In this document: piece by piece, positions 24,538-35,337 of the stretch
How the letters are laid out: each line of letters starts with the position of its first letter
How positions within the stretch are numbered: position 1 is the first letter of the stretch
Source of the DNA: Anastrepha obliqua
Taxonomy: Eukaryota; Arthropoda; Insecta; Diptera; Tephritidae
NCBI RefSeq assembly: GCF_027943255.1
Contig: NW_026562179.1
Coordinates: 7,442,501-7,506,500, forward strand
Length of the DNA stretch: 64,000 bases
Direction of reading: 5' to 3'
Made by a program: the position numbers and the translations under genes
The notes under the pieces: generated by a model
What the model saw: only the letters and a program-made list of their open reading frames with translations
Database searches by the model: none
Told to the model about the DNA's origin: nothing

Positions 24538-26664
24538 TTTTTTTTTTTGTTTTTTTGTTTTTGTCGGGACAACTAGCAAGTGCACCACTCAGACATTAAT
24601 TGAGTCCATTGTACTACACTTGGATTCCCTTTTAATTTTCTTTAAATCTACCCGATCTCCGAAGAAATCTGAGTAGATCTTGTGGTGCCAAGGAGCCAAG
24701 ATGGTCGCTTCTTAACACATCAGTGCCAAAGACCTCAAACCTGATTCGAGCGAAGGCGGGGCACACACACAGGAAGTGGTCCGCCGTCTCATCCTCCTCT
24801 TCACAAGCTGGGCAGAGTACACTGTCTGAGATGCTCAACCTTTCCATGTGCTTTGCCCACAGAAAGTGGCCCGTCATCGGTCCAACCAGCCGTCTACACT
24901 CCCCTCTGCCTAATGACAGAAGGGTTTGCGATAGTCGATCGGACATGACAGGTAACATCAGTTTTGTCCATCTGCAGCCTCTCTCAGCCTGCCAAGCTCG
25001 CTTGTGGGTGGTAGTTACCCATTTGCTAACCGTGGCCGTGATGGCCGCAGAGGGGAGTGGCAAAACGGGCTCTGAGGCCAACTTCTTTGGCCTTCATCTT
25101 AGCTAAGGAGTTAGAGGTCTCGTTACCCGCGATACCCACGTGTCCCGGGACCCATGTTAGCATCAGGCTATTATGTCTACCGACATAGTTCAGCCTGGAT
25201 TTACAAGAATTCACTACCCCTGATGTGGTTGGAGGGCTGTCTAAGGCCATAAGCGCAGCTTGGCTGTCGCTGCAGGCACATATAGATCTGCCTCTCCATC
25301 GTTTTTCCACAACAAAGTTCATCGCTTCTAGAACTGCATACACCTCCGCTTGAAACACAGATGCATGCATTCCAAGAGCAAAGTGCAGTTTTGTCCCGCT
25401 GGATTCCACGTAGACCCCAGAGCCGGAGCCATGCTCGGTCCTGGAGCCATCCGTAAAAATGCGAAAACAGTGTTTGCCGGGCTCATTTTCTGAGTCTCCC
25501 CACAACTGAGCCTCTGGTAACACTACACTGTATCTCTTTTCAAGTACGACCCTTGATGGCATGGAGTCAAGGGGCATGGAAAGAATCGTTGGATCGATGC
25601 CCATGCCCTCTCTGTGTTCCAATGCCGGACAAGGGCCGTACCAGTTCCCACTGTGTTTCAGTCTGCAGATGGCCCTCAAGGCCTCTCCTTGGATGAAAGC
25701 ATCAAGTGGTGGTAAACCAATCAGAGCATCTAGTGCCGGGCCTGAAGTAGTCGGAAAAGCTCCGGTGCAACAAATGGCCACAGTGCGTTGTAGTCTCGAT
25801 AAGGTCCTCCTGACTCCCACTAGATAGAGTCTACTCATCCAGACCACTGATGCATAGGTGATAATGGGTCTTATCATAGCCGTGTATATCCATAGGACCT
25901 TGCTAGGAGAGAGACCCCACGTTTTCCCAAAGACACCTTTGCACTGCCAGAAAGCTGTCAGTGCTTTGGACGCCTTTGTTTCAACGTGTGATTTCCATAG
26001 GAGCTTACTATCGAGGATTACTCCAAGATATTTAATTTCCTTGGATAGCTGGATTGTGACTCCTTTTAGCTTTGGCAGATCGAGTCCATCAAGCTTCCTC
26101 CTTCCGGTAAAGAGGGCAATACCAGTCTTGGCGGGATTTGCCGATAGCCCGTTCGCACAGCACCAAGTGTCAATACGATCCAGAGTTTTCTGCACTTTCC
26201 TGCAGATGTTCATAAGCGAAGGGCCTGTTACCAAACAAGCAACATCGTCCGCATATGCTTGTGCGTAGACTCCCGACTCGTTTAAGGTGGCGAGTAGAGG
26301 ATCGATTACCATGCACCAGAGCAATGGAGACAGCACACCGCCTTGGGGGCAGCCTCTATTAACCCCAGATGAAACCAGCAGATCTTCCTCTGCTCGCACC
26401 GAAACGATTCTTTGGGCCAGCATCGAACGAATCCAATTTACTAGCACCCGGTCTACGCCGTGCCTACTGGCAGAGGTACACATACTATCAAAAGTGGCAT
26501 TATCAAACGCCCCCTCTATGTCTAAAAAAATGCCCATAGCGTAGTCCCTCCTGTCGATGGCCAGCTCTACGCTAGCAACAAGGTTTTGCAGTGCCGACTC
26601 GCAAGATTTTCCACTCTGATAGGCATGCTGAAATAGAGACAGAGGGTGAGCCTTCAGCGGCATA
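24538..26664 (-). pseudogene. 5'-truncated I-group LINE (RT-RNase H), copy ending U3
   Basis: Like the 15952 copy: a 545-residue open frame (25026-26663) with RT and RNase H, and the C-terminal zinc part in another frame (24632-25081). The shared frameshift separates them. At the site equivalent to 606 it has gaaacc, grouping it with the LINE at 1-897 rather than with its direct neighbours. A private change replaces a Val by Asp in the stretch after ALFTGRRKLDGL. Confidence 0.9.
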
Positions 26665-27659
26665 TTAAAAAAATTTTGTTTTCGAAATTTTACAGTGACA
26701 ATTTGTCACGCACATACAAAGTTCTTTAAGTTATGCAATACAAATTTTTGTAAATGGGCATTTTATGGTTTTTCGTTTATATCCAAAACTGGGCAACACT
26801 GCAGTTGCGAGAGAGAAATTCGACTGCTTGGAAAAAATGACAAACTTGTAAAAATTGTGAATAAAGCGAAGATATATCACACACGAACAATTCCCAACAC
26901 CAAAAATAATGGCAATTGCCGACAATGTGATCACATGATAAAGAAAAGTAAAGCTAAATAAAGCTGAGTGAAATACTGAACTAATTTCTAAAAAAATTAT
27001 ATTTTACGTAATTATAAATTTCGCATTTTAATTAAAAGAGGCAGGAAAAATGGCAGGAAAAAAGAACTAAAACTTCGAAGCAAACGAACAAAGAAAATGG
27101 TAAATCAAGTTACGAAAGTGGTAATCTGGTTACACTAATCACCAATTACACCAGTGTGGCGTCACGAAAATTAGCTTATATCGTAAAATTTGCTGAGAGC
27201 AAAGTAGTAGAACTATGATTGGCGCCACCTTATTATTCTGTCCATCGTGCCAAAAACTTACATTGTACACGTTTTGAGTAGAAACCTATAACCTTATTGA
27301 ACTCAATATTTATTTAATTAATTTGTTAATGATATGAAATTGCATTATAATGATTATATTTATATTGTAATCATGTGCTTATAAAAAGATATAATAAACT
27401 GAGGAAGAATTTAAAGATATTTTAATTGTATGGGACCAGAAGATTTTAGTCATTCCAGCACAACATTCAGCGAGGTGAATTAGTAGCGATTGATGAGTAG
27501 AAGGAGGTGGTAGTGCAGTAAGAAAACCTCAAAACGATAGTTAAAAGTGTTAACTGAATAATACGCAAGCGGTCTTTAATTTCTAAAGGAGGAGAACAAT
27601 ACTTTGTACAAAATTTCATTTCTACCTTAGTTCTCAATATAGTAATTAAATTAGTAATG
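26665..27659. other. Unit spacer A1 (U4), no gene recognised
   Basis: Copy of the A1 spacer. It shares gtgatca and tctttaatttct with U1, unlike U2, U3 and U5. Confidence 0.55.
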
Positions 27660-27972
27660 AATCGAAGCCGAGTGGCTTGTGCGTGACTACTTTTTGGTAT
27701 AGCCCGGGATCGAAATCCACTAGGAGCATAAAATACCAAATAATAATTTCTTTGTAATATCGGCTGGGCAGCAGATGGCAAACCTCCGAGTGTATTGCTA
27801 TTGAAAAGCTCCTCATTAAAAGCCATCTGTCGTTTGGCATAAAACTGTAGGTCGTTCCATTTGTCAAACAACATCAAGACGTACACCACAAATTAGTGGA
27901 GGAGTTTGGTCAAACACTCAACAAAAGATATAGGCGCCCATTATATAAACATACCTATATATATATATATAT
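27660..27972 (+). repeat. Degenerate tRNA-derived SINE (U4)
   Basis: Fourth copy of the SINE. It shares caaacactcaac with U3 at the 3' end while the preceding A1 spacer groups with U1. Confidence 0.75.
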
Positions 27973-28248
27973 GTACATGCAATATTGCTTTTACCACATA
28001 AAAGTTTAGTAGATTTTGATACACTAAACTCGATTTCAGTCCTTGGTAACCATAATTGTTAAAAGCAGCTTTATATTTTAGTCAATACTCGACATGTTTA
28101 AGCATTCTTTTAGCTAAAACCTGAACAGAGTCATCCATATGAAATGAAAAAATTTAACTAAGCACCAGGAAGAAACATGGGTATTTGAATAAGTTATGTC
28201 CCAATACAACATCAAAAACTAAATAGGAATCAAACATTTGTGTAATTT
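27973..28248. other. Unit spacer A2 (U4), first piece, up to RTE insertion
   Basis: The A2 spacer is interrupted here. Its last eight bases (tgtaattt, 28241-28248) are repeated at 31520-31527 on the far side of the RTE insertion. Spacer A2 resumes at 31528. Confidence 0.8.
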
Positions 28249-31200
28249 CTCTTCTTCTTCTTAATTGGCGCGATAACCGCTTACGCGATTTTGGCCGAGA
28301 TTAACAAAGCGCGCCAGTCGTTTCTTTCTCGTGCTAACCGGCGCCAATTGGACACACCAAGTGAAGCCAAGTCCTTCTCCACCTGATCTTTCCAACGCAG
28401 AGGAGGCCTTCCTCTTCCTCTGCTACCACCAGCTGGTACCGCATCGAATACTTTCAAAGCCGGAGCGTTTGTATCCATTCGGACGACATGACCCAGCCAA
28501 CGAAGCCGCTGGATCTTTATTCGCTGCGCTATGCCTATGTCGTCGTAAAGCTCATACAGCTCATCGTTCCATCGTCTGCGATATTCGCCGTTGCCAACGT
28601 GCAAAGGTCCAAAAATCTTACGCAGAATCTTTCTCTCGAACACTCCAAGCGTCGCTTCATCGGATGTTGTCATCGTCCAAGCTTCTGCGCCATACGTTAG
28701 GACGGGCATGATGAGAGTCTTGTAGAGTGTTAATTTTGTTCGTCGAGAGAGGACTTTACTGCTCAATTGCCTACTTAGTCCAAAGTAGCACTTGTTGGCA
28801 AGAGAGATTCTACGTTGGATTTCAAGGCTGACATTGTTATCGGTGTTAATGCTGGTTCCTAAATACACGAAGTCTTTTACAACCTCAAAATTATAACTGT
28901 CAACAGTGACGTGGGTTCCGATACGCGAATGCGCCGACTGTTTGTTTGAAGACAGGAGGTACTTCGTTTTGTCCTCGTTCACTACCAAGCCCATTCGCTT
29001 TGCCTCTTTATCCAGTTTGGAGAAGGCAGAACTAACAGCGCGGTTGTTAAGACCAATGATGTCAATATCATCGGCATACGCCAGCAATTGTACGCTCTTA
29101 TAAAAAATTGTGCCTGAGCGATTAAGTTCTGCGGCTCGTACGATGCTCTCCAACATCAGGTTAAAGAAGTCACACGACAGCGAGTCACCCTGTCTGAAAC
29201 CTCGTTTGGTATCAAACGGCTCGGAGAGGTCCTTCCCAATTCTGACGGCGCTGCTGGTGTTGAGCAACGTCATCTTACATAGCCGTATTAGTTTTGCGGG
29301 GATACCAAATTCAGACATAGCGGCATACAGGTAACTCCTTTCCGTACTGTCGAATGCAGCTTTGAAGTCGACGAAAAGATGGTGTGTGTCGATTCTCCTT
29401 TCATGGGTCTTTTCCAAGATTTGGCGTATTGAGAATATTTGGTCGATGGTAGACTTTCCAGGTCTGAAGCCACACTGATAAGGTCCAATCAGTTGGTTGA
29501 CGGTGGGTTTCAGCCTTTCACACAATACGCTCGCTAGAACCTTATAGGTGATATTTAGAAGACTAATCCCGCGGTAATTGGCACAAATAGCAGGATCGCC
29601 CTTCTTATGGATTGGGCAGAGCACACTTAAATTCCAATCGGCAGGCATGCTTTCATCCGACCATATTCTGCATAGGAGCTGATGCATGCACCTTACCAGC
29701 TCCTCGCCGCCATGTTTGAATAGCTCAGCCGGCAGTCCGTCGGCGCCCGCGGCTTTGTTGTTCTTTAGCCGTGATATTGCTATTCTCACCTCGTCATGGT
29801 CGGGTAACGGAACGACAATTCCATCGTCAACGATTGGGGTATCGGGATCTTCACATTCTCTATGACATGCGCAGCTGTCACCGTTTAACAGGTTCGAGAA
29901 GTGTTCCCTCCATAATTTAAGATTGCTCTGTACGTCAGTCACCAGATCGCCGTCTTTGTTCTTACAGGACAACGCCCCGGTCTTAAAACCTTCTGTAAGC
30001 CGCCGAACTTTCTGGTAAAATTTTCGGGCGTTGTTCCTATTGGCCAGCATCTCAAGCTCCTCGCACTCACGTATTTCGGCCTCTCGTTTCTTCTGTCGGA
30101 TAGTACGTCTCTCTTCCTTTTTTAGCTCTCTGTAGCGATCCCACATGGCTCGCGTTGCGCCCGATCGCAGCGTGGCTCTATAGGCGGCATCTTTTCTTTC
30201 GGCGGCAGCATGACATTCCTCGTCGTACCAATTGTTTTTTCGGGCTCGCCGGAATCCGATTTCTTCTTCGGCGGCGGTACGTAGGGAACGAGAAATGTTG
30301 CTCCATTGCTCGCGCATGCCGGTGTGTTGGGCAGTGCTCTCCGAGAGCAGGAGTGAGAGTCGAGTGGCGAATCTTCTGGCTGTCTGTTGTGATTGCAGCT
30401 TTTCGATGTCGAACATTCTTTGCGTAGGTAGATGTACGTTTTTTGCTGCACAGAGGCGTGTGCGCAGTTTGGCTGCAACAAGGTAATGATCCGAGTCGAT
30501 GTTGGGTCCTCGGATCGTACGTACATCTAATACACTAGAAGCGTGTCTTCCATCTATCACAACATGATCGATCTGGTTTCGCGTTTTTCGATCTGGAGAC
30601 AGCCAGGTAGCTTGGTGAATCTTCTGGAATCTGGTGCTACAGACTACCATGTTTCGGGCCCCGGCGAAGTCGATCAGCCTCTGTCCGTTACCGGATGTTT
30701 CGTTGTGCAGGCTGAATTTTCCGACTGTGGGACCAAAAATTCCCTCCTTGCCCACCCTGGCGTTGAAGTCGCCAAGCACGATTTTTATGTCGTGGCGGGG
30801 GCAGCGCTCATAGGAACGTTCCAAGCGCTCATAGAAAGAATCCTTGGTCGCATCGTCCTTCTCTTCCGTCGGGGCGTGGGCGCAAATTAGCGAGATGTTA
30901 AAAAATCGCGATTTGATGCGGATTGTTGCGAGACGCTCGTCCACCGGAGTGAACGACAGTACTTGGCGACGAAGTCTCTCTCCCACAACAAATCCAACAC
31001 CGAATTTGCGCTCCTTTACATGGCAGCTGTAGTAGACGTCGCAAGGTCCTATGTTTTTCTTACCTTGCCCCGTCCATCGCATCTCTTGGATGGCAGTGAT
31101 GTCAGCCTTTACTCTCACGAGGACATCAACCAGCCGGGCAGAGGCACCTTCCCCATTAAGGGACCGGACATTCCAGGTGCATGCCCTCAAATCGTATTCC

Positions 31201-31519
31201 TTATTTCGTTTGCAGGGGTCGTCATCAGTGTTGGGAGTTCTCATCCGAGGCTTTGTTGCTGTTTTCATTGGGGGGGCTTTTTAAGTGGCGGGTCCCAAAC
31301 CCAGCGCACAACCAGCTATGCTGGGATGCTTCGCCTTCTCACTTTAGCTCACTCCCGAACGGCTGTTCGGAAGCTAACCAGAGGATACGTGGGCTAATCC
31401 CGGACGTTGTGAGCTGCTTGAACCATATGTAGAAGAATCGTCCTGGCCACTCCCAAGTGAATGGCGATCAGTAACTTTCCCCACTTGCGTGGACTTCTAC
31501 ACATGGAACCATCCTCCAA
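28249..31519 (-). mobile_element. Full-length RTE-clade non-LTR retrotransposon
   Basis: A 3,271-bp insertion flanked by an exact 8-bp duplication (tgtaattt at 28241-28248 and 31520-31527). The equivalent sites in U1, U2, U3 and U5 are uninterrupted, so both boundaries are fixed by comparison. On the minus strand it has a ~250-bp 5' UTR, one open ORF and a very short 3' UTR ending in a (GAA)n-like microsatellite (aagaagaagaag). The small size, the single EN-RT ORF without RNase H and a short-repeat tail instead of poly(A) are typical of the RTE clade. With an intact ORF and a perfect target duplication it looks young and possibly competent. Confidence 0.93.
28281..31268 (-). CDS. RTE endonuclease-reverse transcriptase (995 aa)
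   Basis: A single open frame encodes the target-primed retrotransposition enzyme. An APE-type endonuclease occupies residues ~28-265: TWNVRSL (31-37), QEMRW with Glu62, GDFNA (166-170), IDHVVIDG and the terminal SDH (259-261). The reverse transcriptase core occupies ~540-800: YRGISLLN, GFRPGKST, FVDFKAAFD with Asp634, GFRQGDSLS and YADD (731-734). A C-terminal region has YGAEAW, LRWLGHVVRMD and RGRPPLRWKDQV. Every expected catalytic residue is present and the length is normal for RTE ORF2. There is no RNase H domain. The start Met is the first in frame after the 5' UTR; a start slightly downstream cannot be excluded. Confidence 0.93.
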   Translation of the reverse strand: MKTATKPRMRTPNTDDDPCKRNKEYDLRACTWNVRSLNGEGASARLVDVLVRVKADITAIQEMRWTGQGKKNIGPCDVYYSCHVKERKFGVGFVVGERLRRQVLSFTPVDERLATIRIKSRFFNISLICAHAPTEEKDDATKDSFYERLERSYERCPRHDIKIVLGDFNARVGKEGIFGPTVGKFSLHNETSGNGQRLIDFAGARNMVVCSTRFQKIHQATWLSPDRKTRNQIDHVVIDGRHASSVLDVRTIRGPNIDSDHYLVAAKLRTRLCAAKNVHLPTQRMFDIEKLQSQQTARRFATRLSLLLSESTAQHTGMREQWSNISRSLRTAAEEEIGFRRARKNNWYDEECHAAAERKDAAYRATLRSGATRAMWDRYRELKKEERRTIRQKKREAEIRECEELEMLANRNNARKFYQKVRRLTEGFKTGALSCKNKDGDLVTDVQSNLKLWREHFSNLLNGDSCACHRECEDPDTPIVDDGIVVPLPDHDEVRIAISRLKNNKAAGADGLPAELFKHGGEELVRCMHQLLCRIWSDESMPADWNLSVLCPIHKKGDPAICANYRGISLLNITYKVLASVLCERLKPTVNQLIGPYQCGFRPGKSTIDQIFSIRQILEKTHERRIDTHHLFVDFKAAFDSTERSYLYAAMSEFGIPAKLIRLCKMTLLNTSSAVRIGKDLSEPFDTKRGFRQGDSLSCDFFNLMLESIVRAAELNRSGTIFYKSVQLLAYADDIDIIGLNNRAVSSAFSKLDKEAKRMGLVVNEDKTKYLLSSNKQSAHSRIGTHVTVDSYNFEVVKDFVYLGTSINTDNNVSLEIQRRISLANKCYFGLSRQLSSKVLSRRTKLTLYKTLIMPVLTYGAEAWTMTTSDEATLGVFERKILRKIFGPLHVGNGEYRRRWNDELYELYDDIGIAQRIKIQRLRWLGHVVRMDTNAPALKVFDAVPAGGSRGRGRPPLRWKDQVEKDLASLGVSNWRRLARERNDWRALLISAKIA

Positions 31520-31527
31520 TGTAATTT

Positions 31528-32223
31528 ACAAAAATTAAATAGGAGGCAGACTGAAGTCGGAAATCCCCTGATATTACTGGGTCTTTACAAAATAATTAGT
31601 TGGTATCGGGCATACAATTCTTTGAGCTCAAGTTCAAAAGGCTTGTGGTGCTGTTTGTACATTTGTTTTTCTGATCGTCATTACATCTCTAAAGTACAGC
31701 ACAGTCAAGCATTATTCTTGTTTCTTTCTATGCATTATTCTTTGAGTATGAATCATAATTCACTAAACCAGTCAACTCTATGATTTCTATGAAAAATCAC
31801 TACCTAAAAATCAAAAATTTGTTGTATACTCCGCTTTGTCTTAAATATAAAATATAAACACGTGTGTATGCATTTCAAACCAATAATGACACGTTTGGAT
31901 ATATAGGTGAGTATTTTAAGCCCCGAAATTTCCTTTTTAACATTTTTGAAAATAAATATACGAAAAGTATCATGTGTATTTTCATATTACTTGCGTAAAT
32001 TTTTGTATCCCAAATATTTGAAAAATGTATGCAATAAAGGCAATGTATTTTCGAAACTTGGCATTTGTCGTTTTACTATAATAAAATCTACAGTCTATCA
32101 GTCTACTTCAACTTGTACACTTTTATGTACGTTAGGCAAGCAAGTTTTTTGAAAAATTAAATATCAAACACTGAGCTTTAGTATATAAAAAAGGGTGTGA
32201 TAATACACTTCTCACAAACATTA
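31528..32223. other. Unit spacer A2 (U4), middle piece
   Basis: Continuation of spacer A2 after the RTE insertion, up to the TTA (32221-32223) that is duplicated around the long-TIR element. No gene is recognised. Confidence 0.8.
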
Positions 32224-32894
32224 TAGTCCAGTCAAAAGAGACAAAAAAAATAGCCAACTAAGTAATTTTAGGAGTATGCGAGTTTATGGTTTTATTATGT
32301 AAAGCCCATCACTGTGAACTTAAATTTGAGTTTTCGGGGTCGGGGGTTGTGTCCCGCGGCTGCCATGTTGGAAATAAGGATGCAACTGGTTTTTTGCGTT
32401 TATCTCGTGAATTCCGAAAGTTACGAACATTTTGTAAAATACTTTTTTATAGATAATAATATTATCTACAACTTTCATTCAAAACTTTTTATTGTAAAAT
32501 TAATCATAAAGAAGTTATAAACAAAATTACGCGAAAAATTAAGGGATGAATTTTTTTCAAGCGTAATAACTTTTTTTATGGATTTTATGGAAAATATACA
32601 TCAGAGCTTTTTTATAGAGCATTCTTTTGTGAACATTTTTGTCTATAAGTTTTTTTCGCTATCTTCATTTAATCTTATGCTTTTGAGCTGCTAAGCGGAG
32701 CAACCAATACATAAACGAAGCCTATAAGCGTATACGAATATCATATACATTGCATTTATCTACTTTTCTTAGTGATGTTATTATGTTATTATTGTTATTA
32801 TTGTATTGTTAATTTTGTACGCAATTATATTTATATTTTATATAAATTATTGATACTCCTTTCCGCACCACCTAAGAGGTAGAGTCTGCAGCGC
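32224..32894 (+). repeat. Left arm of long terminal inverted repeat
   Basis: Inverted copy of 34601-35261. The outermost 15 bases match perfectly. The inner end is the block cctaagaggtagagtctgc followed by agcgc. The arm has a GC-rich patch (gggttgtgtcccgcggctgcc) within AT-rich DNA and a (ttattg)n-like run near 32770-32820. Several small differences from the right arm show that the two arms have diverged. Confidence 0.9.
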
Positions 32895-32924
32895 GTTTTT
32901 TTTTATGTGGTCTGCCCTGTAGGC

Positions 32925-34419
32925 CTAATCCACTAATTTTTTATTTATAAAGGCATTGTATAGTGTGGATTTTGTACCTTTTCGCATACCTTCTTCAGAA
33001 AATAATGCCAACGGAAAAGGTGCAAGTTCGTACTCAAAATATTTTTTGATATCAGTTACTGATTCTTTCGACACACACATTCGTAGGAAAATTAACAAGG
33101 GATTGACAACTACCGTAGATTTTTCAATCTCAATACTGCTTGAAATTGCTGATAATGAAAGTACCTTGTTTTTCCGTTTAAAAGTAATTTCCTTATAATT
33201 TGAACTTGTTATTTCCAAAATCATGGTTTTTCCAAGTTCAAAAGCGTGGTTACAGTTTATATTATCGCCAGCAACGATACCCGTATCAATAGATATAAGC
33301 TCCGATCGCTCCAAAAACGGATCATGAGACGAAAACCAATTGTCCAACTTCTCAACATCTTGATTGTCTCGTAAAGCTCGTGAATCTCTGTGATCAATAT
33401 GTTATTCTGAGTTATCCATCCTAATATCACAAAAAGATTCAATCTGCTCACATACATCCTGCAACCGTATCATTCCTAACGTCCAAGAACCAAGTGTACT
33501 GTCAGTTATGCCACGACCATGGGTCAATCCTCCTGATGTTTTCATCATTCTCATTAGTGTTTGCTCAATTGTTTGATCATTTTTCCGCTCCAAAATTTGT
33601 TTGTCCGTCTGATAGTAAATCGTCCTTCAGTAGTATAAGAATGGAATTCATGGGCAGGCATTTGTTTATGTAATTCCCTCATGTCCTGAAGATATAAATG
33701 AGCGGATTTTGCATATAGGAAATGTCCGCTGGCATGAAAAAAGGGAAGCATTCTTTGAATTGTGTCTAGATGTAAAGACCAATGTTCGGACCGTTCAGCT
33801 TCAATAAAATTTTTCATCAACGTTACCATTTTTAAGTATTGGATCCAAAGTTTTGCTGTTGGGCCTTTGGTTTCGAGCGCGTCCAGGCACCTTCAAATTT
33901 ATCAGCAACACTTCTCAAAGTCTCAGACTCAGCGGATTCCAATATAGTTGTTCTATCAATATTACAAATTATATCTTCCATGATGTCTCAGTCGTTATCA
34001 CTGAAATCAATGGTATCCATTATTTTCTTAGCCAATGAAAGGTATGCTAAGCTGTGGCCTCTTACAGCTCTTGCATATGCGTGACCTGACATGATATTTT
34101 GAACACAGTTCTCCGCATAGATGAATTTCAAAGCGTTTTCAAGCCCACTGCCAGACATAATATATCCTATGGAGCCAAGAAATGACATAAGTAAATGAAA
34201 ACCTCCTAATCGCAAAACAACTTAAGATAAATCAGTATTTGTATCAGCAGAAGCTACGATGTCACGAGCTTTCCAATACTGATTAGTTGTTTTACATTTA
34301 TCTATGGCACAAAGAAGGGCTGTTAAAATTGTATCATAGGAAGTTGGCGGAGCATTGATAAATGGAAGACATAGAATACGACTTTTTTCATAGCTTTTAT
34401 TAGCAGTAGCTTCAATCAT
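32925..34419 (-). pseudogene. Broken unclassified transposon protein of the long-TIR element
   Basis: Successive minus-strand frames, joined only across stops and frameshifts, run from 34419 down to 32925. They contain ICLPFINAPPTSYDT, GGFHLLMSFLGSIGYIMSGSG, YAENCVQNIMSGHAYARAVRGH, HWSLHLDTIQRMLPFFHASGH, FWSGKMI, QTLMRMMKTSGGLTHGRG and a final ALGDNIN-like/EYELAPFPLALFSEEGMRKG block. I recall this order of blocks from a widespread uncharacterised protein family in invertebrate genomes, but I have no name or function for it. Its location between matched inverted repeats suggests it is the element's transposition protein or a companion of it. The N-terminal part is missing and at least four breaks are present. 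Confidence 0.7.
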
Positions 34420-34600
34420 AAAACCATTCCAGCCGCCAACACCTAGAGTACAAGACCATTTGACATATAGTCAATGCTCGCATTTCTTCAATATCGGCTA
34501 TTTTGATTGAAGATAATCCAGATAAGTTTGGTTTATGATGTGATTTAATTTGTATTGCGCCAATATAACCTTTCACTGAAGCTGATACTGTCTTTTTTAA

Positions 34601-35261
34601 GCGCTGCAGACTCTACCTCTTAGGTGGTGCGGAAAGGAGTATCAATAATTTATATAAAATATAAATATAATTGCGTACAAAATTAACAATACAATAATAA
34701 CAATAATAACATAATAACATCACTAAGAAAAGTAGATAAATGCAATGTATATGATATTCGTACACGCTTATAGGCTTCGTTTATGTATTGGTTGCTCCGC
34801 TTAGCAGCTCAAAATCATAAGATTAAATGAAGATAGCGAAAAAAACTTATAGACAAAAATGTTCACAAAAGAATGCTCTATAAAAAAGCTCTGATGTATA
34901 TTTTCTATAAAATCAATAAAAAAAGTTATTACGCTTGAAAAAAATGCATCCCTTAATTTTTCGCCTAATTTTGTTTATAACTTCTTTATGATTAATTTTA
35001 CAATAAAAAGTTTTGAATGAAAGTTGTAGATAATATTATTATCTATAAAAAAGTATTTTACAAAATGTTCGTAACTTTCGGAATTCACGAGATAAACGCA
35101 AAAAACCAGTTGCACCCTTATCTCCAAGATGGCGGCCGCGGGACACAACCCCCGACCCCGAAAACTCAAATTTAAGTTCACAGTGATGGGCTTTACATAA
35201 TAAAACCATAAACTCGCATACTCCTAAAATTACTAAGTTAAATCTTCTTTTGACTGGACTA
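34601..35261 (-). repeat. Right arm of long terminal inverted repeat
   Basis: Inverted copy of 32224-32894, ten bases shorter. It ends in cttttgactggacta, directly next to the TTA duplication at 35262-35264. Confidence 0.9.
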
Positions 35262-35264
35262 TTA

Positions 35265-35337
35265 AGGGAACAGTAAAATAGCAATAGCAACCATTATAGG
35301 AATACCGAAGGAAGGTTTAAAAAAAATTCATCTATTA
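35265..35337. other. Unit spacer A2 (U4), last piece
   Basis: Remainder of spacer A2 after the long-TIR element, ending in the TA where the mariner begins. Nothing else is visible. Confidence 0.8.

Larger units (their letters stand above)
32224..35261 (-). mobile_element. Unclassified DNA transposon with ~660-bp terminal inverted repeats
   Basis: A 3,038-bp insertion beginning tagtccagtcaaaag and ending cttttgactggacta, flanked by TTA on both sides (32221-32223 and 35262-35264). The uninterrupted site acattaaggg in the other units shows that TTA is a 3-bp target duplication. Each end is a long inverted repeat (32224-32894 and 34601-35261) surrounding ~1.7 kb of broken coding sequence on the minus strand. 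A 3-bp TTA duplication is what PIF/Harbinger elements make, but the protein does not look like their transposase. Repeats this long are also seen in Foldback and Mutator-like elements, which have different target duplications. I leave the superfamily open. Confidence 0.88.

Noticed and set aside
32224..35261. PIF/Harbinger assignment for the long-TIR element
   Set aside because: The TTA duplication fits, but the repeats are far longer than usual and the protein blocks do not match a Harbinger transposase or its Myb-like partner.
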